This document shows positions 30,117 to 40,435 of a stretch of 40,435 nt of DNA, piece by piece; within the stretch, counting starts at the first letter, position 1; each line of letters opens with the position of its first letter. A model generated the notes under the pieces. That model worked only from the letters and a program-made list of their open reading frames with translations, searched no databases and was not told the DNA's origin. This stretch comes from Scleroderma bovista. Lineage: Eukaryota; Basidiomycota; Agaricomycetes; Boletales; Sclerodermataceae. A program made the position numbers and the translations under genes. Where the stretch lies: assembly GCA_037178675.1 (NCBI GenBank), contig JAYMGJ010000517.1, positions 1 through 40,435 of the forward strand. The letters run 5' to 3'.

Positions 30117-30862
30117 CATACAGTTGAGTACGGCAAAATGCATATCAACGGGACCAGTGAAAAGTTTATGCATTGTGTCAATTATGCAGAGACGAATGTC
30201 ACATATTTGTGACATTAGTGTGACATGTAATAATTATATGTGACAAGGATAGTATAACTGCGAGAATACAAAGCATGTATAGTATATTACTGAATGAAAA
30301 ACATATCAAGGGTAGTGATAAGATGAATGAAAACTGGGCATCACCCCCATAATACTAGTATGTAGACTGGGTGAAGACAAGTGCCCTGGCAGTTGGTTGA
30401 ACTGGAATGGAGCCAAAGTGTTGGACAATATCACCCTGAGGGACATCAGGGTGTGAGTCCACATAAGAATAGACAATAAGCTGGTTAGAGAGAGTAAGAT
30501 TTTAACGAGAAGATGCTTTTGGGAGCTGTGCTGATGTGCGAGGCATGTCCCCTTTCTTCCGTTGCTTTGGAAATGGGGGGTTGTGGGGGGGTCAGGGTTT
30601 CCTTTTCAGGACTTCCGGCATAGTGGAGTAAAGTTGAACCCTTCATTACTACTGCAGCACATTTATACTAGGAAAAAGACAACGCGCTTAGCTATTCAAG
30701 CTCACTAATAATGCATAACTCGGTCACAATGGCATGCATTTTTCATTATGCACAGGTGAGCCATTGTAAGGGGGCCCCAACTCGGGCCAAACAAATTTTG
30801 ATGCATTACCTATTTTATGCATTCTACTCTAATGCATTTTGCCGTACTCAACTGTAGGTGCA
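30117..30862. mobile_element. 746-bp inverted-repeat element with ATGCAT-rich right end
   Basis: A perfect 25-bp inverted repeat beginning TACAGTTGAGTACGGCAAAA lies at 30119-30143 and 30832-30856. Direct copies of ATGAAAGA (30109-30116 and 30863-30870) flank it, offset by 2 and 6 bp, compatible with an 8-bp target duplication. Inside the right end ATGCAT words recur at about 30710-30840. There is no coding frame. It probably belongs to the same broad class of hAT-like miniature elements as the one at 26155. Confidence 0.75.
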
Positions 30863-31388
30863 ATGAAAGAGGAGGATCTGAGCGCTGTCGTCGTCGCTTG
30901 GAGACTCGATGAGAACACGTGAAGATTGCATGATCGCGGAAAGAAAGAGAACCGGGAGGACAACGCCCTCGTGTCGACGGAAGACGGAACGGAATCATGG
31001 CGGAATTGGAGAGGGAGCATGGCGACGACCAGGAAAGGAAATACGACTGCCTCATGGCACATGTGAGCTGCATGGAATTCCACAAGTCGCGCTCAAATCC
31101 TTGGAATCTGCCTCCCGCTCGCGTTGGGGAGTCCTCCAGCTCTGGTAGCTCTGGTCACGTTCGATGGTGGGGTAGAGTTTGACGTGCGTGGTCGACCACC
31201 GCGTCGTGTCGTTCGTGGAGTGGTGGAGTGGTCGCCTGCCTCATGCGACGTACAAATGAAGCGACCGTCAGGAGGGCCACGAGTTCCGCTTTCCATCTCC
31301 TGTAATGCCAGGGAAGAGGCGGGTTAGCCTATATCACACCAGCATACATCGACTTCCACAATAACGCCAACTGCTGGCTCAGCGAAGA

Positions 31389-33000
31389 GCTGAACTGACC
31401 TTGCGTCTGACCCCTTTGCTGCCTACATCAAATTTACAGATGATCCACATATGCCACCCAAAGTACCCATCGCCACCGCGTCGCCCAAACCATCGAAAGC
31501 CACGCATGATCTCTGCGATGAGCTTGTGGGCGTGTTTCCTTGAATATGTGCGGGGGAAGAAAGGAAAGGGTTCGAAGTGGGGTAGATTGGGGGTGAGGGG
31601 GGGTACAAGCATTTGGTGATTGTGAACGAGGTCATGAAAAAGCGGAGTGAGTGTTCTTCACGCTGCACAGGTACTTGCGTGCACTGACAGAGCACTACCC
31701 CAACTACCCAGTGGACGATTGCAATGCGTTGATTTGCCTTGCAAGCGGCTACCCGATTGAATTTTACTTGCTTGTATGTACTCTGCGGTAGATCAGTGAG
31801 CAACAGAAAGTACTCTTCTGACACACTGGATCGGAAAGCTGCCGCCCGAGGATCTAATACTCATGTGGTAGTATGCGCGCTACACAGTCAGCAGGACAGT
31901 TACATCGATCCCATCGGTTGGAACACTGCGATTGCACATCAAGCCTTTCCGAGCATACTCACATATCCCCTCACCGCTATACCTCCAACCCGTCCACACC
32001 GCGTTCCCAAATGGATACTGGGGGTACAACGGGTATCAGGATGCATATCGCCCAGGTAAGTCAGTAGATACATCTCGAACCATTGACTGAATTTCTTCCA
32101 GCCCATCACCGAAGTGGCCAGGTATGTATCGAAAGCTGCCGGGTAACATCCAATGCTTTTGGGCACTCAAACATACTAACCTGGTGTGCTAGGAACTACG
32201 ACGACAGTGAATCATTGGGCGTGATCCGCGACGATTAAGTTCACGACCCGCTCCCGGCTGCTCGCATTTCTGTTTTCTTGTGGCAGTCTTTGCAATCGAA
32301 GCTGAATGAAGTATGCTTGTATGCTATAGGTAAGCACAGTCATGGTCTTGTTCTGATCTTGTACTACGTAATTCCAACAGAAAGGGTAGCCAACATATCG
32401 AGATCTTTTCCTTAAAGCAAATGATGTGACCCATTGCACGTTCTTGCAGGTGAGAATGGATTTGCATCACAAAGCTATCCCAGAACCGGGAAAGTCTAAT
32501 GAGCACCTTCAAGTTGATGTCCGTGCAACTAAGATTTGTCGCCTACGTATGAAACAGCTGACCGTGTCAGCAGTGCACCTAGGTATGTACGTGAAAAGGG
32601 AACGTCCAAACTCATGGTTGTTTTCACTGATTCCTAAGAGAAGTAGCAGCCCGTTGACTCTATCAAGTGTGAACAACTGTACCTTATCGCTCGCGGTCGC
32701 GACAGGTGTCGTTTTGTTCGGATCCGCCGATGGGAGGACGAAGTAACATGTCTTCGGTGAATATGATTTATTATTACCTGGTCGCCTGCCCGGGTGACCG
32801 AGGACTGAATTTGCAGGATCACCTTGGGTCTGGATCACCGCCTGATCTCCGCAAAGCACCTGTGATGGAGATGGAGAATCAGGACGACGGTCTATTCGGC
32901 GACTATACTTTTGGCATGCAAGAGTACGTTTCTTCATTCGCGCCTCACTCTACTACTACGTGAGGACGCATCCTTGATGTGCTGATTGTGGCAGTTGTTG
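31389..33000 (+). other. exon-like fragments, gene not resolved
   Basis: Several plus-strand pieces look spliced. Near 32055 an exon ends ...CAG|GTAAGT. A short exon follows (CCCATCACC...). A third begins after TACTAAC...GTGCTAG and in one phase ends ...DDSESLGVIRDD with TAA at 32236-32238. Another phase of the same exons reads NGYWGYNGYQDAYRP, so the frame is undecided. Further pieces: 31412-31550 (DPFAAYIKFTDDPHMPP...), 32450-32590 (HKAIPEPGKSNEHLQVDVRATK) and 32815-32930. They may be parts of one decayed gene. No product recognised. Confidence 0.3.
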
Positions 33001-33230
33001 CTTTCGTTGTCTACTAAGCTTTTCTTCTCGCGTGTGTCGAGTTCAGCAAACTTGGTGAGTTATCTAGACCCAAGGATATCGCATTTCCGTAAATGTAGAA
33101 AACGCGATCGGGTAAATTTTGATTGGCCCCCGCGGCGAGTATATGTTACTTTTGGACAAATTCTGTGCTTTGACCCCCGTTGCCCGCCAACCCACAGCTT
33201 TGTATTCAGTGTTAGCCACTTCCGTGGAAG

Positions 33231-33368
33231 TATTTATAAGAGAGGAAATGCAGAATAACCCTCCCATCGTTGTTTCTTCCCTCTCTCTACCATCCACACT
33301 GTTCCGCTGGGCCACACGCCTTACTCGCCGCTCCTGCGTGCTCCGGAGCTGGCCACGACGCGCTTGTT
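33231..33368 (+). promoter_or_regulatory. TATA box and pyrimidine-rich leader
   Basis: TATTTATAAG at 33231-33240 is followed by a CT-rich stretch (CTTCCCTCTCTCTACC, about 33277-33295) and an ATG at 33369. This is the usual layout of a fungal core promoter. It would drive the short ORF at 33369. Confidence 0.45.
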
Positions 33369-33581
33369 ATGCCACAAGATCCTGCCATCCACCGACGCGC
33401 TTCCAGCCCACCGCGATGCGCGATCTCGCCACGGACGATCCAAGTGGCTGACACCTTCAACTCCTCTGGCAGTGGCGCGACGACACTCCCTCCGACAGTC
33501 CACCGGCTGGTGGTAGGGATTGGCACCACGACACCCGGCTCCAGAGGACCGAAGCGATGCCGCGAGAACATGACGAAGTAA
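33369..33581 (+). CDS. short ORF or first exon, 70 aa, unknown
   Basis: ATG 33369 is the natural start after the TATA-like box; the open frame extends upstream, but only through the leader. The 70-residue product (MPQDPAIHRRASSPP...) is rich in Ser, Thr, Pro and Arg with no motif. Its stop falls in GAAGTAACG, which could also be a donor, so it may be exon one of a longer gene. The TRAPPC11-like sequence starts about 270 bp downstream, so the promoter might have been captured by it or the reverse. Confidence 0.4.
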   Translation: MPQDPAIHRRASSPPRCAISPRTIQVADTFNSSGSGATTLPPTVHRLVVGIGTTTPGSRGPKRCRENMTK

Positions 33582-33849
33582 CGTGACGGAGAACCAGCGA
33601 TGTTACAGAGAGGTGAGGATGAATGGAGTTGGACTACATAACAACCTACAAGGCACGCGTGAAGACGTACAGATCGCAAGTAGTGACAAGATGCAAGCCA
33701 AGTGGAGTATTCATTGGAATAAGGTGCGTCCAGGGGCTGATATATGGGGGTGCCATTTATCATCCTTTCGACGCGCTTTATTTCCTGCTTGCTTTTTCCC
33801 AGTCTGCACTCCGGCTCTTTGCATTGACGCGAGCATCACGTGATCGTGT

Positions 33850-36800
33850 GCGTTCAACCCTGACTTTCCCGTTACAAACAGCAGCGTCCGTGGCAGCAGT
33901 CACATTAGGACCTAGTGGCGCGCCACTCGAGCTAGATGCTGTCCGGATGATGAGGATGAACCCAAGCCACGCACTACAGCATCCCGGCCATTATTACTAC
34001 ATGGCTGCTCGATGTATGGAGGCGCGGCGGGAAAGGTTTTTGGCAAGCGAGGTTTGTCCATTGAAAAAACACTTCGCGGGGGGCTCATGTGTATCGAGAT
34101 CTCGCAGGGTACCTCTCAGAGCCCGAGCTCTGCACCGGGGTTTGTCAACGAGAAGAAGGTCGACCATTTAACGCTGATACTCGAGATGCGTTACCCATTT
34201 TTTCTTCAGAGACGTGGTACAAACATCTTTTTTTCTTCTTTTTAGTTGTATACAAAATCATATGAACTGTTCAAACAATACAGCCCCACTACAAGTCAAG
34301 GTCGTCTGGCACTTTGGATTGCCTATCGCATTGCCCACACCTACTATGAATCGAGCAAGTTCGACATGGCTGTTCGGCATGCGTACTTATGGACTCCTCT
34401 TCACAAGCATTCTCACTACCGCCGCTCAGGTTCTTTGGGCGCATTGCGAAGACTTATCGGCAGGAGAAGTGGAACGTAATGCTGCGTCCTTTGTTTACTG
34501 CCTGGTATGCATGCGCCCAGAAGTTGGGGGACGTCGAACTTACGGTGAAGCTGTTAGTGGAGATGATTGCTTATGGTACGGGTTGATATCCGTTAATGTT
34601 TCTCCCTTCTTGTTGATGTTCTACAACAGGTGACGCAAACGAGCTAGGGAGTTTGCAAGATGACTTGTTGGCAGTTTTGAGGGTGCGTCAGTCCACATTT
34701 TTGATGCATTTTGCTGATACTTCGCCTCAGAGTTCGGTTCCATTATCCGCTGACGCGGAGCTTCTAGTAGATCTTAGAGATTGCGGGCCAATATGTAGGA
34801 CCACCACATGTACTCTTCCTACCTTCACTGATTCTGTACCTAGGGAATACGCCGTTGATCTTCTGGAGACCCACGGTCAAGGTTGGCGCAGACGCCACAT
34901 TCCAGTTTTCTCTCATTATGCCACCAAGCAGCAACATCTCCAACTTGCCAGTTGAATCTGTCACGACAGAATTTTCAGATGATTATTTGCCTGTTACCCT
35001 TCATCATTCCGCTTCAGAATCATCGGAACCGGTACGTTTGGTTCGGGTCGGTCAAGTGCAGCCAGTGGGTGTGACTGGGACGCCACTCGAAGTTGTAGCC
35101 AACCTGCGATGGCGGCCAGGGGATACGATGATTATATCTGGGACTATGCCATCCTTGAGTCCCAAGCAGTTGAGTGTGCGCTGGACCTCTGTCCCAACGT
35201 GGACTTTATTCTGATTGTCCGAGGCGCTAGATTTCGAGCCTTGAAACTACATTGAAGGAGGGTGGTTGGACTATTAGGATCAACCATGAGCCCTGTGCTA
35301 CGAGAGAAGGGGCTATCCTTCCGTCTCGTGGGCTCAGTTCAATAAACCCAGTGCGGTTCATTCCAATTTCAAGGGACGACCACAGCAAAGTCGTGTAGGT
35401 TTTTATTCTACCGTGTTCACCTATCTCCGCCCATCAGTAGCTCATCCAGCTTCTGACATCGCCCGCATTTACTCAATGTCTCATTCTCGCACCAAGCACC
35501 AGCCCTACTCGACGAAGAGTATCCTATCACTATCGAAATCACTAATAATGATGACCATTCTTTGGAAGTTGTTGTAGACGTTTTATTGCAACCGGTAGAA
35601 ATTGACAAAGCAGGTTTGGCATCTACCGATCTCAGCCGAAACCAGGAGTAGACTGACCTTTTCAAAATACAGTTCAGTACATCATGTATAATAACCAACA
35701 ATCTTCTGGGCCCATCAAGGGCATCCAGTGTAGTATCATCGCGCCCGGTGTTTCTATAGTCAAGACACTTATTCTGGTCAGCGCGGGTTCCGCGGGAGAC
35801 CGGACAATTGATATACCTGGTCAATCGAATATTCCGTCCAGCCAACTTACTGAATGCAGTCCGTCAGAATCGCATAGTACCTCGAGCGGCGTTTCCACAC
35901 CCACCGTCAATGACACGAGCGAGATCCTTCAAACACTTGTCATCCCACGGCTACTGCATTCTCGGTCACGTAGAATGTCGAATATTTCAGGTCTTTGTAC
36001 CCCCCACCGCCGCTTGCGGACTTGTCTGCAATCGAGAACGGGTCTTGGCACGGTGGAGAAGCTGTTATCACAACGACAATCGAATGCTCGGCGGCATGCG
36101 ACGTGGAGATTCAGGCTGTGAAGTTGATGCGACAGGTAACGCCGTCCTCTCTGCTTGTAGCGACGTACTGAGTATTCTCAAACAGGACAACGACCAAGCG
36201 AAAATTATACAAAGTTCCAATGAGGAAATTAATAATGACATCTTCCCTGCTGGTAAGCGGAATTGCTGGATTTTTGTACATGTACTGGTCCCGTAGATTG
36301 AGGACGTGCACAGAATATCTCACAAGTGATCAGTTTTGTGACATATGCTCCGTATCATTGGCCTCTCGCGAATGCGAAGCGATTCCAGGGCCTGGAGAGT
36401 ATGTTATAGCTTGGCGAAGGTCTGATCCTCTTGTTAAACGTATGACGACCGGCTCAATGCGCGTTATGTTAGGATGATTCCGCCTGTACAATATGGCTCT
36501 TCCGCAAGGACTCGTCTCTCGCTGCCCTTATTATGTCCCCCACAAGATGGCCTCGTCGCACTCATGAACATTCCATCAACTACAAAACTTCACGCCCCTA
36601 TCCAAATGCAGCCCACTGTTCGAAATCGCAATACCACTAGATCTGCTATCGTAACAGTCGCGCTGGACCCGAACCCCCTGGATACATTTGTCGTCGCTGG
36701 ACTGCGTACTGGGTGTTTGCCCATCATACTTCCCGATGCAGAAGAAACGATTGTCTGGAATCTTATCCCGATCGAACGTGGGCTGGTCAGAGTCCCGCGC

Positions 36801-36992
36801 GTGAGAGTCGTAGACCATCGCAAGGCACCACCCGCCGCTGATGATCCATCTAGCGTCTCCACTGACACCGATAGTGACCCAGTGCCAGTGGTTGATATGA
36901 GGTTTGAAAGGTGGGCAGGTGATGAGTCCGAGCGCGTTCTAGGACAAAATGATGTTGCTATTGACACGAATATGATTCTTGTGTTACCATAG
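33850..36992 (+). pseudogene. TRAPPC11-like gene, 5'-truncated and damaged
   Basis: TRAPPC11 is a TRAPP tethering-complex subunit (foie gras and gryzun domains) of about 1100-1200 aa in fungi. Visible here: MNPSHALQHPGHYYYMAARC, then NEKKVDHLTLILE, LYTKSYELFKQYSPTTSQG and KWNVMLRPLF (foie gras part). Later come FWRPTVKVGADATFQFSL, APALLDEEYPITIEI, APGVSIVKTL, FCDICSVSL and the C-terminus ending ILVLP. The N-terminal third is missing. Several introns are normal (for example 34052-34107, and the GTGCGC...GCGCTAG one near 35176). Lesions: donor at 34186 is ATGCGT instead of GTGCGT; a frame slip before APALLDEE (about 35490); one base missing in CCCACGG near 35948 and an in-frame TAG soon after; another frame change near 36420. 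Probably a non-functional duplicate, not the cell's working copy. Confidence 0.8.
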
Positions 36993-37066
36993 CTAATGGT
37001 ACAAATGAGTTAACACGACAACATTTCGACTGCGGTCAGAACACCCTGAGTATATTTGTCTGGTAC

Positions 37067-37342
37067 TTAACCATTGTGTAAGACTGTACGTATGAAAGCC
37101 TTCCTGTCATCAGGAGGCAATGCAATGAAATCTGCGAACCTGCCATTGGAGAGCCCATTGCGTGCGAAAAGGAATAATAGGTGGGTGGACTTGGGTTCTA
37201 CTGATTTTAGGAATTCTACCAGCGAAGTCAGTGCGGGCGCGTGCAGGTGCAGGTGCAGGTGCAAGTGCAGATGAAGATGAAGATGAAGATGCAAGTGTGG
37301 GTCGTGTGGCAAAAGTCCGGGGATGGCTTCTACACGATACAT
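37067..37342 (-). CDS. possible protein with His-Leu dipeptide run
   Basis: 91 aa. The C-terminal half (SLVEFLKSVEPKSTHLLFLFARN... to KAFIRTVLHNG, stop) has good protein character. The N-terminal half is an HL repeat forced by a hexanucleotide repeat. It lies convergent to the TRAPPC11-like gene. The opposite strand reads an Ala-Gly then Asp-Glu repeat in one frame, so the coding strand is not certain. It may be the last exon of a decayed gene. Confidence 0.35.
   Translation of the reverse strand: MYRVEAIPGLLPHDPHLHLHLHLHLHLHLHLHLHAPALTSLVEFLKSVEPKSTHLLFLFARNGLSNGRFADFIALPPDDRKAFIRTVLHNG
37240..37300. repeat. GCAGGT / GATGAA hexanucleotide microsatellite
   Basis: GTGCAGGTGCAGGTGCAG is followed by GATGAAGATGAAGATGAAG. 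Both are 6-bp periods and so keep all frames open. Confidence 0.8.
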
Positions 37343-37378
37343 TCACCTGCAGCACACTCAAACGTCGGTTTCAAAGAG

Positions 37379-37838
37379 TCACGGTGGAAGCAGGTAATTG
37401 TAATGGCTTACCAAAGCATTAAAAAAATGAACATGTTTGTTTGAAATCACCCGCCTGATAAGAACTTCTGCTCCCCATCTGTCCTCATAGCGGTTGAGGA
37501 ACGGCATCCTCAGCTGTAGCTGGTGATGGAGTTTAAGCCCGAAGCTATAAACGCAACACAAACAACGGCTCCCTAACTTACCTCCCTTTTGAGACTTTCC
37601 ACACTCATCCGATCCTGATCGCGAAACGTTTTGCGCACGTCGAGGTAATTTGGAACCAGGTCTTTTAGAAGTGTCTATGACATAGTTTAGTTCATAAGCA
37701 CAGCCAATCGGCTGGTCCTCGTCTGTGGCTTACTTTAGTAGATTTCATTTGTGCATCGTCAACCTTCAGGGCTTGGTATAACTCATGGAGGCGAACAGCT
37801 TTACTGCCTAAATGAATAATCACAGATGCTTTCTCAGT
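37379..37838 (-). CDS. three-exon 3' fragment of an unrecognised gene
   Basis: Exons 37734-37838, 37582-37674 and 37379-37519 join across introns of 59 and 62 nt, all at phase 0 and GT-AG (GTAAGC and GTAAGT donors). The product reads VIIHLGSKAVRLHELYQALK..., KDLVPNYLDVRKTFRDQDR, then LQLRMPFLNRYEDRWGAEVLI. This is convincing helical protein; the last residues after EVLI may be intron read-through. No start is visible: a stop sits just upstream at 37839-37841, so the 5' exons are further on or lost. Family not recognised. Confidence 0.55.
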
Positions 37839-37862
37839 TTACATTGTGTTGGTATGACACAG

Positions 37863-38952
37863 TGCGGAAGAGCATTCTTCGCCACGGCCTGTGACCCCTC
37901 CAATTTTGATTATAGATCCGGATGATGGTCCCGAGATAACGCAACGTACATTGGGCAGAACACCCACACCGATGTCACGTCCATCGCACGATAGGATGCA
38001 TACTAGTGCGAGCAGGAAAAGGAACACGATGGAGGGGCCACCCTCGTCTGGAGAAACGGTCCACGCAGTGCAGGAAGCGGTCCCTTCCACCGCTGCCACC
38101 AGTGCTCCTACGAATGATCCTACCGCTGCTTCCGCTAATACAGATCAAGCATCGAAACGTGGCAAGTCCCGCCGTGAATGACCAGATACGGAGAGAGGTA
38201 TCAAGCAGGTGGAAGATGCACCGTTTCGGAATACACGCACCAGATCGAGGTCCGTGGACCCTCGACCGGTAACAAAGGTGTCTGCCCAGAACATTGCTAG
38301 GGATAAAGGCCGGAAAGCAAACACAAAAGGAAGTGAGAAGCGCAGAGAAAGAGGGGAGTTGGGTGGTATACCTGAGGCCGAAGACTGGCAGGGTGCTGTC
38401 AACGAGGGCATAGAACCAGTACCGTCTGCGGAACTGGAGCTGGACGTGCAGCCGGATCCAGAACTGGCACCAAGACCAGGACAGCTATCAACGAATAAAC
38501 GTGCCACCCTTGTTATCCGACAGATGCACGAAGATGAAAGAGTTGTGGAGGATTTGTTGGAGGACAATGCGAGCGATGTGTCTAGTGGTTTATTCAGCGG
38601 GGAGGACGATGAGAGCGTGTTACCGCCATTCCAGGATATTGAGGTGGATGTGGAGGAGACGTTGTTGGATGAGGATGATCAAGAAACACATCAGGTGCTA
38701 AGGGAGGCTGCAATGGCACAGGGGGTTCGTCGATCTGAGGAACGCAGGCAAGTGGCAGATGTGGGTGCGGAGGACAGTTCCTCTGTTCTGGAAGAAGGAG
38801 GCGGAGACGCTTTCAAGGAACTTTATACCAAGATGTCCAGCACCCGTCTTGCCCGGGCGCCGAAACCCAATACACGGATGCAGACCTCTGGGGTAATTGG
38901 GACTGGGAATGCATATGAGCCAACTGCAAGAGCACGATCAAGACGTGGATGA
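37863..38952 (+). pseudogene. acidic disordered protein, one in-frame TGA
   Basis: One frame is open from about 37863 to TGA 38950-38952 except for TGA at 38179-38181. Both sides have the same style: Ser/Thr/Pro- and Lys/Arg-rich first (GKSRRE), then NTRTRSRSVDPRP, then a long acidic stretch (EDLLEDNASDVSSG, LLDEDDQETH) and KELYTKMSSTRLARAPKP near the end. CGA to TGA at this codon would explain the break. The start is unresolved; an upstream exon joined at ACAG|TGCGG is likely. Alternatively ATG 38209 begins a separate 247-aa protein. The product looks mostly disordered, and no domain is recognised. Confidence 0.5.
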
Positions 38953-39907
38953 CCGTGTCGAACAGGTGTGTACTTATGCTGAACGTCATTATTTATGCTA
39001 TGAGCCTGCTGAGCTCTGCTGAGTGCTTATGCCATGATCTCGATTAGATTCCAACTCATGGTCCTGACTACTCGGTATTGCTATAAACCAATGATTTGGG
39101 TACTCTTCTAATAAAGTTTGTCTTTTGAGTACCCGTACTAATCCATGTAGTACAAATGTAGTATGGTGACATTGTCCATCAGCTCCCACTTTAGGTACCA
39201 TGGACTCAACCATCCTCTCTGACTGTCCCGTTCTTCACATCTCCCGCTCATTACCATAATTATCTTTGTGTGTGGAACCCCCGAAGGGGCTGCACTCTGT
39301 GCACAAGCGGATCGCACTGGGTAAGTCCGTGATAGGTTGGGTGTTCTGCTCATGTCGGTGGACAAGAAGGCATCTTCGAGGAAATGCCATAGCTGCGACG
39401 GGATGATCAGATCGGGATGTAGTAAGGACACAGTGTTGAAGCTAGCATGGCCACAGGCTTGATATGGTCACCGTGGGTGTATGTAATAAGTCAAGCTTCA
39501 AGCAATGAATCAGAATTGTCTGCAGCGTTTTGTTAGAGCCGTCATTCGATCAAAAGTGGATGTGAATGTGTGAGGTTTGGTGATAGGAAACAGGATTTTC
39601 ACAGCATCAGTTCTCTCACCCAATCAAATCAAATTCAATCATACGGACTACAGATGATGTGGTACAATGGGGAGCAAGATGAGGGAGGGGAGTTGGGCTG
39701 CTTGTTGTACAGTGCGACGCCATGTGGTTTTGACGACCAAAAAAGGAAGCCCACGTGCTTGAACCGAAGGTACTCAGGCCTCACTGAGGCGTTGTGCGGT
39801 TCTTCTTAGATTCTTAGATTCTTCTTAGATTTAGCGACTTTCCCCCCATCATCCTCTAAACTCATTCGAAAAACCCTCTGTGCTTTGTTCTAATCTGCGC
39901 AGTTGTA
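38953..39907. other. no firm gene
   Basis: A minus-strand frame at 39138-39431 (MSLLHPDLIIPSQLWHFLEDAF...) has fair composition but no splice or motif support. The region just before 39908 has GATTCTTAGATTCTTAGATTC direct repeats and a pyrimidine-rich tract, probably the promoter of the next gene. Confidence 0.35.
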
Positions 39908-40435
39908 ATGCCTACCCTCAGTATTTCTGGGGCGTTGCTTATTCTAGGCAACACGGAAGGCCTTCCATGGACTGCTTCCCCTTGGCAAACAATCACTCAA
40001 GTTGCTGGTGTTCCCTGGCATACCGCACCTGACGCATCCCCCAACGACCCTGCACCCAACTTTCCATCCTGGACCACGCAAAGTGCACAATCGGTGAAAG
40101 CGTATGTGGATGCACTCCGCCACTGTGCGTCAGTCGACGAACACATCAAACTCACCAAACGCGGACACGGTGATAACCAGCAAGCAGGACGCAGGGCATG
40201 GGGCGAATTCGTCGATTCCCACTGGACGCGCATTTGGAAAGTGCCAAAGATTATTGATCAGACTTTCAAGGACTGCGGGTGTTCGCCTTATGACGCAATG
40301 GGCGAAATGAATACGCAGCAGGTGAGTCTCTATCTAAGCACATGCCAATTCCAATGCACTCACTATCCTACAGTTACCTCACGCCGACGATTTTATGCTT
40401 GCATCAAAGGTACTCCCCGCATTGGCCACTTGTTT
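39908..40435 (+). CDS. 5' part of an unrecognised gene, runs off the window
   Basis: Exon one is 39908-40321 (138 codons, ATG after TTGTA). A 52-nt intron (40322-40373, GTGAGT...CTACAG) joins it at phase 0 to exon two, which is open to the window end (LPHADDFMLASKVLPALAT). The intron contains no stop in this frame, so the whole stretch is also open unspliced. The protein starts MPTLSISGALLILGNTEGLPW, perhaps a weak hydrophobic N-terminus but not a clear signal peptide. A polar, Trp-rich region follows (RRAWGEFVDSHWTRIWKVP). No family recognised. Confidence 0.6.
   Translation, partial: MPTLSISGALLILGNTEGLPWTASPWQTITQVAGVPWHTAPDASPNDPAPNFPSWTTQSAQSVKAYVDALRHCASVDEHIKLTKRGHGDNQQAGRRAWGEFVDSHWTRIWKVPKIIDQTFKDCGCSPYDAMGEMNTQQVSLYLSTCQFQCTHYPTVTSRRRFYACIKGTPRIGHLF

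Overview
The window looks like a mobile-element-rich stretch of an Agaricomycete (mushroom-forming basidiomycete) nuclear genome. Evidence: many short GT-AG introns (42-77 nt), a basidiomycete-type C2/NACHT NLR remnant, a TRAPPC11-like remnant, a 2OG-Fe(II) dioxygenase of the TET/JBP type that is expanded in mushrooms, and a Ty1/copia retrotransposon. I cannot name the species; an ectomycorrhizal bolete-like genome is only a guess.

Layout. 1-3165: a minus-strand spliced gene (602-2459) with a Zn(II)2Cys6-like cysteine pattern and a coiled coil, broken by one in-frame TGA and bracketed by degenerate TGCCG-type tandem repeats. 3166-11453: a complete, very young Ty1/copia element. Its 456-bp LTRs differ at one base, its 5-bp target duplication is perfect, and its primer-binding site is complementary to the anticodon arm of initiator tRNA-Met (half-tRNA priming). 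It carries a 2.3-kb cassette of three unrecognised, tightly packed ORFs between the 5' LTR and gag. 11454-15660: nested inverted repeats. Arms of about 0.8 kb flank a gene remnant and a GGACC-rich element filled with a 160-bp tandem repeat.

15.8-17.6 kb: two minus-strand genes. The larger (299 aa, five exons) has a duplicated exon-plus-intron. 18.2-21.8 kb: a broken NLR (C2, NACHT, linker) whose WD40 part is replaced by the C-terminal part of a GMC oxidoreductase. 22.9-23.3 kb: a Gag zinc-knuckle fragment. 23.36-25.13 kb: an intact nine-exon gene for a 449-aa TET/JBP-like dioxygenase, the best-preserved host-type gene here. 26.1-27.8 kb: a hAT-like non-autonomous element with an 8-bp target duplication. 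30.1-30.9 kb: another inverted-repeat element. 31-33 kb: weak exon-like fragments. 33.4-37 kb: a promoter with a short ORF, then a 5'-truncated TRAPPC11 copy with several lesions. 37-40.4 kb: exon fragments on both strands, a gene broken by a third in-frame TGA, and the start of a gene running off the window.

How it fits together: most sequence is insertion, nesting and decay. Three otherwise continuous reading frames are each cut by a single TGA, which is what CGA-to-TGA change at methylated CpG would give. That is an interesting setting for an intact putative 5-methylcytosine oxidase. The candidate undescribed system is the three-ORF cassette at the 5' end of the copia element: a membrane-anchored protein, a basic protein with a PPSY motif, and an acidic protein. 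Gene models were spliced by eye and no database was searched.
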